This document shows, one piece after another, positions 23,970 through 52,500 of a DNA stretch of 64,000 nt. The position numbers were made by a program, and so were the translations under genes. The stretch is from Hermatobates lingyangjiaoensis. Its lineage: Eukaryota; Arthropoda; Insecta; Hemiptera; Hermatobatidae. The first letter of the stretch is position 1; every line of letters starts with the position of its first letter. The notes beneath the pieces were generated by a model. The model did not search any database and was not told where the DNA came from. It saw only the letters and a list, made by a program, of their open reading frames with translations. The DNA is taken from contig JAPFBL010000118.1 in NCBI GenBank assembly GCA_026182355.1, positions 745,001-809,000 of the forward strand, given 5' to 3'.

Positions 23970-26227
23970 GCTGAATCGTTCAGGCAAATTGAATAATTTA
24001 GCTCCTTCAAAAAATATTTCAATCCATTCACATGCACAGCGGATAATGTAACAGAAAAGAAAATGCAATTACATAAAAATTAATGAACTACTGTTCAGTA
24101 AAAGAAATAATGAATGTCCAAGATATTAAAATCATATGATAAGACAGTGTTCACTCAATCACGGTCAAATATTCTTTTACAAGAAGTATGAAGTCAACGG
24201 AATATAAAAACATTCCACATTGACCAACTAGAGGAACAGTGCAAAAATGATTCACTTCACACCATGTATCAACATATCCACAGCCTCCCGTATAGTAAAA
24301 TCCCCATCTAACAACTAAATATTACATTTGTTCATTTTTATTATTAAAAATAATAATGAATTATTCTTTATGGAAACTTATATTTTTACCCAAAAAAAAA
24401 ATATCCATTACTATTTATTGATAGTGACATTTCCCACCTACAGGACTTTGAATCTTCATATGGACGAAGTAACGGTTGGAATGCAGTTAGGAAAATTTAC
24501 ACAAGTCTAACATTTTTTTTATTTTTGTTTGCTCCGTAATATCTGTTTGCTAATTTCTTTTATCATTTTATATAGATCATAGGGAAAATTATATACAACT
24601 TATAGTCAATAATATAAATTTGAATTCCAGGTAAGCAAGTAATAGATTTTTCTACTTTTTGTAACTATGATTATCATAATTGATCTTATATGTAAAATCT
24701 AAGTATAACAATGTATTCCTTTTGTTTGATTAATGTCCTGGCTATGTTCTCAGTGAATAGTGTGTTTCCTTCTTTCAAGACATGCATCTTGTGATTTTTG
24801 TGCTTGAAAATATGACCTTTGATCGTTTGATTAAATTGTACTGATGTGAATTTATCCTTACTATTAAAGGTTGAGGTTAAATTCCATATTCTAATTTGTA
24901 GAAGAACATTCGTGGTGCACTTTCTCTTATCGTAGAACTTTCACTGTATTTCAAATTGAATCGTAAGTAAATTTACATTGGTACCGGATATTTAATATGT
25001 ATTGTTTTTATGACTTTGTTGAACGTAACCCTTAAATCTGGTTATTAGTTATATCTATATCAACCTTGTTTAAGTATTTACTATTTTTCTATAATTAATG
25101 TAATACATTATATGTATAAAAGCCGAAGTTACAATAAACATGTGACTACAATCAAATAACACAATATTAATTGACAATGAAAGATTTCTTAACAATGTGT
25201 TAGCTTTAACAAGTCAGAACTTAAAAAAAATTCATTTTATATTGATTGTGATTTTTTGGTTGTATGCCTGGGTTCTTTTATAACACTTAATGTACTAATT
25301 TGACCTAAATGACAATATTTTCATGTTTAGTTCATAGTGTAACTAAATAAAAGGTCTCAAATGAATTCGTTAATGAAAGAAATAATTTTTTTAATCAAAA
25401 TTTGTATATATTTTGCTAGTGCACTTTGGGATTATTGTTTTATACTCTGAAACTCGCTTCAGATCGTAGAGTTTGACTTATTATAGTGAAATTAGGCATT
25501 TAAAGTAGGTAGTTATTAATTAAGAGAAAACTAGTTTTTGTCAGTATTGAAATCAATCGAAATTCCTCAATGAAGTGTTAATGTTAAAATGAGACCTTGA
25601 AACGATTAGGATGTCTAATCTTTATTGTTTGTTATCTGGGATATAGTAATCCTGTATAAACCGTTTCTCAGAGAAGTTGTAAACCTATTGGCTCTAACCC
25701 TGTACTATATCAGGTACTCGTTAATGTTCTCTACTCTTCATAATCGACACCGATATTACGGAACGGGTGTTCCGTTCAGTTCATAACTAAAATGACTACT
25801 AAATAACTAATGGACTTTAATCCCCCCCTATAACAGTGGCTAAGGTGAAAGCTCCTACGAGTGAGGGTATTGGCAAGAAGACTTCTTCAATTAATTAACT
25901 TAAATTAACTAATTAATTAAAATGTAGTTTGTTCTTTGTAACAACAAAAGTTACAACTTGTTTATAGAAACTCCCCCCCCCCCCTCAACCTATTTTCTTT
26001 GTTGTGAAAATAATTTTTCTTTTTCTAATTCTTGTTATTTGGTAATTCTCCTAAACATATTTCTCAGATTAAACCTGTTCTTCTTGTCAAACTTGGTGTA
26101 TTTCTAGTTACTTTTAGGTTTCAGTCTACCCTTAATTCCTTATAGTTCATCACTAATACTCATTTTATTTATAATATAAATGCTATTAGTTCTATAAAAA
26201 TGATTTGTGATGTCATATTCATTTCAG
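23970..26227. promoter_or_regulatory. divergent intergenic region between BAG6 and Aurora A
   Basis: The promoters and 5' untranslated exons of both genes should lie here. TTCCAG followed by GTAAGC at about 24630 could be the donor of an untranslated Aurora A exon. A decayed SINE may lie at about 25630-25870, and a C-run occurs near 25975. No promoter motif can be called with confidence. Confidence 0.35.
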
Positions 26228-26237
26228 ATTTTCTACA

Positions 26238-40823
<14,586 letters not shown>

Positions 40824-42169
40824 TAGTGATAAATCAATTTTCCTTAATACGAATAAACTGAAAAATGTTTATATGTGATATAACAGTTAATGTTAAATAT
40901 GTATAATCCGGAACAATTGTTTTTACAAATAGAATTTGGTCTTGTTATTCAGAAAACCTTTGCCATTTTTAGTATGTAAAACAATTAAGTCCTTTGTTTT
41001 TAAAAACTTAAAAACAAGCCTCTAATCATTAAGTAGTATTAAGAAATTTGAAAATCAGTTTTTAGTTAAAAAAAAAATGTATGCACCTATATTTGCAAAA
41101 ATACAACCACAACTAGTTGATAATGACCATTTTATATTTCCTAGAAATACATGTTGAACCGTTCATTACCTTTTTGAGATTTGGAAACGTTTATTGTTAC
41201 GTGAATAAAGATGAAATAATATATTAGTGTAATAGAGCAGGTAGAGAAACTACAAAGAAATGTATTTTGTAAGCTGTTATTAATTTCCTACTATTATAGC
41301 AAAAGTACTTACGTTACAGCTAACAGCTATTCACCAATGAAATGAATTTATAAGTGAGTCAAATAGTAAAGTCAAAATAACATTTCCTTTTTGTTTGTAT
41401 GTATTCTATTAGGGGGGGAGAATGATAAACCCACAAAGTTAATACCTTGTTCTTAATATTTTTACAAAATTTCAAATGCATCATTCTCATAAAAATGGAA
41501 TAATTGTAAAGAAATATTGGGAACAATTAAAAATGAAAGTATCATTGTTCTAGTTTTTTTTTTAAATTATTCCAGGACTCTTGAGTACTTGTGTTTTAAT
41601 CCCTTTTAACGTATTTGTATTGTCGAAACATATATTTATATTTTGATTATTGTTTTTATGTATAATATGTAATATCTTTAGTTAATATTAAGTTTTAACT
41701 TTTTACAAGTTGTTCTGTTTTGTTTGAACAACTATATATAATAACATGTTTTTATTAAATTATTTGATCTAATCTTTTTCATGTTCATCATGCTTTGTTT
41801 AATTGTTATTTTAGAAATATCACAATATATACAAAAAGTTTGTAGCTAATTTGAAATAAATATATAATTTAAAAATTACTTAACTGATTGTTATTCATCC
41901 TGAAAGAGTTCTTTAGGACTTCGCTCATGTAAACCACCTGGATCGATATAAAATACAAATCATTAAGCTTTTAGTTTCGCAGGGTTCTAATTCTGTATAG
42001 TTATAAACCAATTAACAAATAATACATTATTATTCAACTTTCCACTTTAAATTTTCTAAATACTGTCTACGTTAAAAACAGTACTTTTAACGTAGTAATA
42101 ATGACGGTTAAGAAACTTTTTTGTGCTAAGTGCGTACATGATGAATGGAAAAAGTAGACTGAGGGAGTC
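40824..42169 (+). other. Aurora A 3' untranslated region and intergenic sequence
   Basis: AT-rich with several AATAAA-type signals (about 40852, 41203). The true polyadenylation site cannot be chosen from sequence alone. Confidence 0.4.
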
Positions 42170-43005
42170 GTTGCAACAATTATACAGTGATGTCTCAGCC
42201 CTCGACAAAAATTGCCTTCACTTTCGACCGAATTTCAAGCTTTCGAATGGCCCGTATCAAGCCATTACACGTTACTCCAAAGCTATATAAATTATACAAA
42301 AAGGTGTTTATAATAAGGCATTATTAATTTTAATAAATTTATAAATCTCCCAACAATAATCAATTCATGTCCCATTTTGCCAAACATTTAGTCACCAATA
42401 ACCACCGATTTTTCCCAGACCTAAATATACAAATATTACATAGAAACAATAAATTCCATGAAATAACTATTTTAGAAGGCTATGAAATTAACAAATTAGT
42501 GCACGATAATTCTTCTATTTGCCTCAATGAACAAATCCCCAAATGTACAACTTTTCTTAATTTATTTTAAAAAAAAAGTTCTATTTTCTCCGTATTCCTA
42601 TATTTGTTTATATTTCGTTATAGTTCTCTGTGTTATATTTTCAATATGTTTCCTATACTTAGTCCTAGAGGAAATGTAAAGGCTCAGCCTAACCTTTAGG
42701 AGAAAAAAAAATAATAATGAAACGTACCTGCCTTCTAACATGAAACAGATGTATCCCATACCGTCACCAACGTCCATCCTATTCCCAGTCAGTTGTACCA
42801 CAGACACTCACCCTTAGGTTCGTATTCTCTTCCTTATTTTATTTTGTACTATATTTACTGTCTACTATAGATAACTCTCTGGTGTCATTGTATTTTTCAG
42901 TTAATGCCTGAGGAAGAACACTACGTGTTCGAAACGCGTTGTTTATACCATTAAATTTTTATATGTGGAGACCATTTCATTAACTTTTTATCCTACAATT
43001 TATAA
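42170..43005 (+). mobile_element. Penelope-like element 3' end with hammerhead-like element, family B
   Basis: At 42367-42570 a frame reads SHFAKHLVTNNHRF, then IQILH and TILEGYEINKLV, then CLNEQI: the C-terminal part of a PLE GIY-YIG endonuclease (H.....H...ILH...LE..EI....LN.Q). About 330 bases downstream, 42901-42954 folds as an intact family B hammerhead (UUAAUG, CUGAGGA, GAACAC/GUGUUC, GAAA, CAUUAA). Order: ORF end, 3' UTR, ribozyme. Confidence 0.7.
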
Positions 43006-43266
43006 ATCAATATTATATACACCATGTTTATTTCTTATGGGGAAAATTAATTCAGACCTCGACCACCAACCTGACATGGATTAAGTTCGAAAGCTGAGGT
43101 ACCACTGTATATCGATGATAGCTGCGTCTTGATCATTCTACTCATGGTGCCGTATGTGCATCATTACAATGAATCAAGGAGTAAAATAGGATATATTTAA
43201 AAACAAATATAAATTAATTTTATATACAACTAGCCATGAAATGGATTTTAAAATTAAGGAATAGAT

Positions 43267-43521
43267 TTAAATAACACGTGCTGCTTTCTCAAGTAAAGCA
43301 GAAAGGGAAATTGGTTGCCAGCTAGTGCCATTGTCTGAAAAAAACAGAACATTTCTGTCTATATAGAGCTGTAGCATTCCGCAACGGTAAATCTGTTTTC
43401 CCTCTTTATGCCTGTTAACAAGCGGTAGGAAAACAATACCCATTTCTTCACATCGTTTTGCCAAAAGGTCTCTGAAGCCTTCAACCATTTGACTGGAAGT
43501 TCTTGCAGCTTCTGCCATCCC
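43267..43521 (-). CDS. TFIP11: TFIP11 exon 13, C-terminal end and stop
   Basis: It encodes [30 protein letters not shown] and YIDRNVLFF, aligning with vertebrate FKDLIETKAEEHNIVFMPV, HEGKQLYTFG and YIDRGVVF. The TAA stop is at 43269-43267. On the minus strand an AATAAA-type signal lies about 235 nt downstream (plus-strand TTTATT near 43027). Confidence 0.95.
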   Translation of the reverse strand, partial: GMAEAARTSSQMVEGFRDLLAKRCEEMGIVFLPLVNRHKEGKQIYRCGMLQLYIDRNVLFFSDNGTSWQPISLSALLEKAARVI

Positions 43522-46500
43522 CTGAACATCAAGACATATATTAATTTCTATAAAAAGGTTTCACATAAACACGTGAAATAACAATCAATGACCAAACCAC
43601 AATAAGAAATGGGAAAACAAGACTATGATCTTTCAACCGTAACAAGCGGTCTTCGTCAGAGTCAAAAACCCAACTGTTGGGTTTTTTGACTCTGCCGAAG
43701 ACCGCTCGTTACGGTTGAAAGATCTTAGTCTTGTTTTCCCATTTCTTATTGTGGTTTGATCATTATATTAATTTCTATTTCACTGACTAAATATAAAAGT
43801 GAATAATTACGAGTAAACATAAAATGTATTTCAAAGTTAATTTTTTTAATTAATAATAAAATGGTACTCTATGGTTGTTAATATTTTAAATATTGTGTAC
43901 AATACAAGTCCATAGACTGTAGAATTCTATGAATGAGTCCATAAGAACTCTGCTCATAAAACATCTGAGTCAAAATACAAACTGTCTTCTCAAGTAAAGC
44001 TGTTAGTGAAATTAGCTATAATCTTTTAAATGAAATTGTAAATGTTTTTTGGCCACGGATCATATTTTATGGGAGTCTTACCTAGTTCCATCTAAAATGT
44101 ATACCGTGGATCACACTCTAATTTCAAAACATAATCAAGCGAGAACTATTTTTCAAAACCAAAAGCTAACAAAGGTGGTAGCGTAATGTAGATCAACAAC
44201 AAATTTGCTGAATTTGTTAACAGCATCAGAAAGATATCCCAACTTGAACAAATAGAATTCAATATAATTCCGATAAACATTTTTTATAAAACCTAGTGCT
44301 TCTTAAATGAAGACTTCTACTGGAGTACGGCACCCTGTATTACGCAGCAATCATGATTGTGAATGAAAATAACTCACTAATAGATTAATCGCATTTTATG
44401 TTACTGAAATATCAAACAAAGAAATAATTAAAAGACAACTTTAAAAACTACTTATTGTTATATACCTGAAATCTCTGAGAGTGTGAGGAGATAAGAGGTG
44501 GTGGGGGAGGAGGAGGAGGTGGTGGCTGTACGATGGATGATCCACCCACTGACCTGGACATCAGCTCCAGGGCATTGCGAAGATGCGCTGCAACCACAAT
44601 CATAGCTTTCACATCTTGCCTACTTGTAATAAAGCTTAAATTAGGTTCGGTTTTAGTGGCAGTCACACGAGAGAACACCAACCGGTGAAAAATTGCCCCT
44701 TTATCATATCATACAATGAACATTCTAGGCTGAGTCTTAAATTTTGTCAAACACAACTTTATTTAGAGTATGGATCTTTAATGAGTATCTGGCATAGTGT
44801 AGGCTCGAGCCCGACGGCTGAACGTCCTCTCTCCATGGGAAGACGAGATCAGATTTTTTTTTCACCTCTAATGTGAATAAATTGAGGACCAGAGGTGATA
44901 TCGAATCCTGGATCTACCAAACCAGCGGAGCACACTGAGCAACACTCCCCCACACCCAGTTTAAATTAAAAATACTAAGAATCCAATTAAATATATCTAA
45001 TTAAAATATTAACACGCAATTTAAATGGTAAAGACGTACAACTGAGTAGTCTAGTGCCACTGAAGTAGAGCTCCTGAGGATCACAGATGTCTTTGTGTTC
45101 TATTTTTTATATTATCGTAAATAAAAAATTAAAAATGTAATAAAAAATATGACGACTATAAAGCACTTCTTAAACTGACAATGTATTTCATCCAAATTTT
45201 TTAAAATAAGTTACAAAGAACTTACTTTAAACAAAATAATCACCTGAATTTAAATTATACATTTTACTTGATTGGTTTTCTTAATGCCATAAATATTAGG
45301 ATAAATGTTTAAGATTTAAACTTTTTGCTTGATTTCCACTTTATTATATAATTTAAATATCCTTTAGAGTAGGAAATAAGCTCACATTAAACTCAAATTA
45401 AGTAATGCAACTAAAATAAACGCGTATGATAGTTTGAAATGAACTGAAACGAATTCATCACCAGTGTAACACATAAAAATGAGTTGTAATGTTTGCTCAC
45501 AATGGAAAATGCAAAAAAAATTAATATTAATAATATATTCTCCAGGAATTCACCACCACAGTATATTCAGTTTAACTCTACAGTTCTGCACTGATACAAT
45601 GACAGTTACGTAAAAATATTTCGTAAGTTATGTTTCTACCGGGTAATAAAGGTTATTCCCGCAAAAACTGTAATGTACTTAGTTTTATCAATTAATGTTA
45701 CCTTAAAAGTGCTTATTGAACAAAGAAAGAATAGTATTTCCTTAGGCACAAATCACTTATTTATACTTAAAGAATATCTAACTTAAAAGTAGTTCATTAA
45801 ATTTACGTTTTATTCGAGGATGATCTCTTAAGGGAGGAGGTACTAATTCTTTCCAGCCAGAATACCAGGAAGATATCTGGTCATAGTTTGGAGCCATGTT
45901 GAGCCAAAGAGATAGTACTTGAAGCCATTTAGGAAAGAAAGACTTGTCCATCAGTTCTGCCATCATGTTTTCTCCCAGAAGAGGTAGCCAAGATGTTACC
46001 CATGACCAGGGTTCAGAGCAATCTTCCTGAGGCTTCAGTCCCTATGAATCAAAACATTTTTATTAGGTTTATACAGAACAAAATAAGTACTACACAATTC
46101 ATTTTGTAATCAATGGTAACTAGCTTGATACGCTGAAACACAACTGAGGCAAAATGAACGAACGATATGAATTTTGCAGTTCGATTAATTTCTAACAAAG
46201 GAAGCTGACTGACAGGAAATTTAATTGAAATTGTCGTAAAAGTAAAACAGCGTTGTCAGCTTCGCATTCATGCTATCCAATAATTGGGCATTTCACAGTG
46301 TGATCAGTGGATTAGCAAGGTGGAGAGGGCGAGGGGGCGGCATTTTGAGGAGGTAAACATAAAAAATACAAAAAATATATATAAATAATAAAAAGCTAAC
46401 AAAAAAATTGAAAGTTCGTACCAAAATGAGTTTTTAAACTCACAATTATTTTTATGTTTTATTTTGAACTGTATATTTGCAAATAAAAATAAATTGATAT

Positions 46501-49500
46501 TAAATTTCTCAGAACTAGTTTTTTAATAGGGTTGAAAAAGTATTATATTTGAATAGCTGGTTAATTTAATATAACTTTTTTTTTTATAATTGAGTTATAC
46601 GTTTTTGTTTTTAAAAATCTTTGGTTTTCATTGATGCCGCCTGTATATGTAAACCAGTAGTATAACAAGATGTAAGTCTGGAACCAATGACAGCAGTCTA
46701 AAATTAGATTCCTGATCGTAATTACATGAAAATATCAATATTTTGAGGAATTTATGGAATTTTGAAGGTTAACGACCAGCGGGGGCGGCAAAAATGGTTG
46801 CTACGTCACTGAGTGTGATACACATCATCATTCAGAACATCAAAGAACACAAACTTTCTTTTACATCGCTATGGGAGCACAACTTGATAAGGCATCAGGA
46901 CTTAGACTATAAAATACATGTTCAGACATATCACAGATGGCCCTGCTTCACTCAACAAGTAATGAGTCAAGAGGATTTGTTTGGGTTAGCATAGCATGCA
47001 CCGAGCCTTACACCAAGCTAGTAATTAATTAAAAAACGGCTCAGCATAATCAAATGTTTGATACAACACGAACGTTTTTACACGTCTCAGTTCCATGAAA
47101 ATATTAATGGAAATGATGAAAACTCAAATAATACAAATATACGTTTTAAATACGTTTTATACCATTGAATTTTTATATGTGGAGACCATTTCATTAGCTT
47201 TTTACCCAAAATGAGGAAATACCACATAATAAGTGATTGCACTACGTTAGAAATATACATTTACTTTACTATAAGTAAAGTATAGTGATCGTGAAAAAAT
47301 TCGATCTCGAAATTATGACGGAATTACATGTTTTGAGGTCCTAGAAGTCGTTTTACGAAGTTTTTCTCGATGATGTCTGTGTCTGTCCAAACTATTGGAC
47401 AGATATTATATACATAATTATATAGATAAACTGTGTCTGTGTAAGTATGTGTCCAAAGTTTGTGGCCACGTTACAGTCCAGAATCTTTGATGGATCAAAT
47501 TGATATTTTACACAAAAAATAGCCTCATAGTGTGAATGTGCCTTATTTTATGGGAACAATAACGCATGATGGAAAAGTCACTTTCTTTTTAAAATTATTA
47601 AAGACAACACCATACATAAAAGGTGTTCCAGTACAAAAATAAATAATAAAAATACGCAAAATAAATCTTATTTTCGAGAACTAGTTCAGATATATATCAG
47701 CACAGTTAAAGCAAATAAATGAAATACGACTAGTTCAGTATTTTAGTGGAAAGCTCCAGTTTAGTGTACGCAATGTTTATGAATTGTAATCACATATAAA
47801 TTGAATTAGACATAAACCGATTATTTGTTATTTTTATTTATTACTGCAGTAACTAAACTACGAAAGGACTGTGTCAAACAATTTAAAATGCTTTTCAAAT
47901 TCAGTACTGTGTACCAAGTAAGGTTTTATTTATATATTAATTTACCTGCAAACAAATAGATAGTTTAGGGACGACATGTGCTCGCAAGAAGTTCTCCATT
48001 TCAGACTGACTGAATATAGATTGCCAAGGTAACAACATGAATCTGGCAGAACTGTCTGAGGGATGCCAATTATTCAGTGCAGCTCCCAGTTTCTGTCTTA
48101 ATACTGGGAATACATACATGTGAAGCCCTTCGCCTGGAAAATAAGAATAACAAGCGTTATTTATATAAACATCTCACTGTAACTGCATGGTGCATAAGTA
48201 AATCAATTTGGTCATTTGCACTTGGTGTCTACACTTTTACTAAACAACAAACACAAATATTGCGTAACTAATCTGACCAGAACGACAGCCGGTGATCTTG
48301 AACAAATACCACCAACCAGCCCTCCTCAGAACCTTGAAAACTACCTTGTAAGGTAGTAACTTACAAGCTACTTACTTATTGTAAGAATGTGCAATACTTC
48401 TTGGAACACTGGACCGAGGCTCCTTGTAAACTGCTAATGTTGAAATCTGGTCCAAACACAAAAGGGGGTAAATTTTTCAACAGCGATAGGGGAAGCAACA
48501 AACATGGTGAAAGACACTACGAGTTACTCAAAAGTGGTGTTTCTGGACAACTCATCAACGTAACTTACATTTAACCGGCTTTTAATTATAATTATTTTAA
48601 TTAATTCTTCCCTTTCCTACCATAACTACAAACCAATAAATTAAATTATGTATAGTTGATTATCATTTTAAATTTAAAAATAACTTTTTTATTCCCCCTC
48701 CTGAGTAATTATATTTGGCATTTTTAAAACAAATATGTTAAAGTTCAATTCTACCTAATCATGTTAAATGGCTCCTACATATTGAGAATACTATGCCTGT
48801 GTCCGTAATCTATGACTAAAAATAACTTTCTAACAAAATTAAACTCATAGTACCAACAATTCAACTGCAATGGAAGAAGTAAATTGTAATTGCTCTTCTT
48901 ACAAGTTGTATCCATAGATTCTCCTTATAAACTGGAAAAGAGTTAGTTTTAGTGCATATATGAAACCCATAAATATTTAATATTTATTAATTATTATACA
49001 TTATATTAATACATTCATTTATTAATTATTAATATTATACATTTAATATGTATAAATATTAATATTTATGTACATTTTTACTCAGCGCGGTAAGAGTAAA
49101 AACTACTCTGTCCTCCTCAGGAATACTGAAGTAACGGTTTTTCAGCGCGTTAAAAGTAAAAAAAACGTTCTTCAATGCAGTCTTACGTCTTATATAAAGT
49201 TTTATAATTTTATAAGTTTTTATTTATAATTTTATAAGTTTTTATTTTATAAAGTTTTATCTATGGTTATAAAACACCATAGTTGTTGGACCCACTTCCC
49301 AGGCTTCCTCCTAAATTAACTTTTAATATAATTTTAAGTTATTTGAAAGAATATAGAAAGACACCATCAAAACTCTCTTGATATTTCGACATCCATCATC
49401 AGGAGAAGAAAAAGTGATCTGATCTAGTGGCAAAGCTACTCCCAGTAGAATTACCACTACCAACTCATGATAACCATGAGTAGCTTCTTGTCAACATGAA

Positions 49501-52500
49501 CATAGCCATGTTGAATACGTCGGTCCACCTATCACCAAGGTTAAACAAAATTGGGCATAGTTATTATTCAGATGGGTGACACCAAATGCCATTGGGAGCT
49601 CCATTTTGTGACCGGCCCATTGGTTAATTAGTACCGAGTATTAAAGGAACTACACTTCAATGAACCTTGAATCTACATATTCAAAAATAACAGTACATGA
49701 GGACCACACGATAAATTATAGAGACGTTTACTAAGAAATGATATAAAAAAAACTCAAGATTTCAACATTATTCGAAATCATATGAAATCAGTTCGACCAA
49801 TCAGCATTTTACTATCAAGTAAAGTAGCAGAAACGGAAAAAACACGGAGATAAAAGGAAGGAGATGATGGTAAAGGAGGATTTAGACTATGGTAAGTCGA
49901 ATACTATGGTACACACTTACTATGGTAAGTTTATTATTCTGAGCGTGTGTCAATTTCAAACATAAGATAAATCGTTTCGATCGTATTTTCGTATATATAT
50001 ATATATTCAATATGAAATCGTAAAGACGATCCAAACTGGGCAAATACAAGTTCAAAATCGGAGAAGAGTAACACACAGAGTATTTTTGGAAATTTTCTCA
50101 ATTTTTTTGAAAATTTGAGTTAGTGTGTTTCTTTACTCTGTGTGTAACTCTTCTTCAATTTTGAACTCATATATATATTTAAAATAAACTGTAATACATA
50201 AACTAAACCATAACAAAGACTCACTTTTCAATTTGAGTCTTTGTTATGTTTCAGTCTATGTGTCACAGTTTATTTTAAGTGTTATCTGTCCTGTCGGACC
50301 GTTTTTTCGTTTATCATAGTATATATATATGAAATTACTAAACAGTCAAAACCGGACAGATAAATAACTGAAAAAAAAACAACATGTAAAGACACCGACA
50401 GTCCTGAACGAACGTAGCTCCTCTTCTTCTTCCCTTCTACTCTCTTCCTGAATACGAACTTCATTTTGAAATATTGACCCCAGTAAATGTTTTCGTTCTT
50501 TATGTGCTGTTTTTATTCAGTTATATATCTATATAGTTAAAATTATATATCTAGTTAAAATGAACTGCCTACTACGAACGATAAGTGTTTTGTCTGTCCT
50601 ATATAATTTTTACTTCTTCAAAGGAACCAGATATCCATTTTTTTCTGAACTGTTGTAGAGCGTGATTTGAGTAGTTTTTTTATTTGTAAAACATTTGTTT
50701 ACAGGTTTTATTTTAACATTTATACTTATAAAAGGAAAGTTCTTTTCAAATATTCAGACTCACTAATAAATGGAAGCCAAGGGTGTATCCAGCTGTGCAC
50801 CGGTATGGTGTCGGTTAAAGGATTCCACTCTTGAATACAACTCTGCAGTTTCGGCAGAACAAGCTGTTGAAGAATGTTTTCCTGAATCCACATGGGTAAC
50901 AAAGGTTTCCATGCACGTAAAACTTCTACCATTTCTTCAGCTTTCAACCGACCATCCCAGCAACTATAGTATTAGACACAATTATATTTCAATCAATATA
51001 ATTAATTGAATGAATATAATAATATAATTAATTAATCACTATATCTACAAACATAGTAGCCATCAAAAAAATCTTTATCTATTTTCAGTTGACATTGACA
51101 TTACTGGGACATGTCAGTAGTTAGAATTAAACTTAAGAATAAATTATAAATAAATGTAAATTTTATATACGACATAAAAGACTAACATTTACATATTACC
51201 CAAAAATATAACGAATTAATTTAGGAACGTTAATTATTAACAATTACTATAAAGTTACTGTCACAAAAAGACCTCAAATTCTTTTTAATCATCTAAAACT
51301 TATTTCATCATTCTAATTGTTACAGGAATTATTTCCAACGTATTTAAAAGAAACTTTTAAATTTGATGTCTAAATGGAAAAGTGGCTACTAGATGGGAGG
51401 GAAATTAGTAATACTATTAGTAAACTTATAGTATTTAAAGATTTCCATAAATAGAACCTGCGGTTACCCGCATATAATCCCGAATATCAATCCGATCATT
51501 AATAGCTATTATTATTATAGCTATTAATGATCCGAATATCAGATCATTAATAGCTATTATGTATAGAAAAAGTATAATATTCTTTTGGGCAACATATTAG
51601 GATCACTAATGCTTCCATCGTTTTCTTCGCAACTCAAAAGTTTTGTGCAAAATCAGGAAGGAACTCCCGAATGGTAAACATTTTTTGCCATAAAGTTACA
51701 CTCCTGTGTAAATTTTTTTTACGTTTATACTGGTTGAAAAAATGACCTTTAACCCTAAAATAATTGACTTACTTTACTAGTTTTCGAATAAAAGGCATCC
51801 ATGATTCCCAAAGCAATCTGTAGTATGGATCATGCATTGGAGTCTGAGGTACTCGTCCAACTTCATTCTCTAATAGAGTTTTCCACTTAGCGAAAATAGG
51901 AACAGGTTCACTGGGATCTATAAGAGGATCCCAAGATTCTAACCTTTCTTTAAGAGGAACTCTAAGAAGGTCAGGTACCATGAGAGGCAGTTCATGAATT
52001 ACATATTCAGTTGGATATTTATCCTGAAAAAAAACCGTAAAAAGCAAAATAAGTGAAATATTTACAATATAAAATTCGAAAAATAACTAACTTATTAACC
52101 TTGATCTTCTCAAATTGTTCAATAATATCTTCGCAACTAACACCTCCTGCTTCACAAAGGGTCAACAGATCTTCTAAAGTACTAGTAAGTTTCTCTAAAG
52201 TTTGCACTGTTTTGCTTTCTTCATTAGCTAAATTTTCTAACTTGTCAATTTCATCTGCCAGAGCAACCAATCTATCTTCATTGTATTTAACTATCTTTGC
52301 ATTATTTATAATATCCTGTAAATAACCATAAATTAAAAATTCAAAAAAGATTCCAATTAGAAATTCTGGTTCAAATAATCAACTGTGTTCATACTCTTTT
52401 ATATAGGGATAAATTTATGAAATAAAATGACTTATGTATATTTTAATTATTCAAAAAAAGTGACAAATTTTCGTGGCAAACAAAATATGTAACAACATGC

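Noticed and set aside
45092..45125. Another hammerhead core (CTCCTGAGGATCACAG)
   Set aside because: No stem II or GAAA follows at the right distance.
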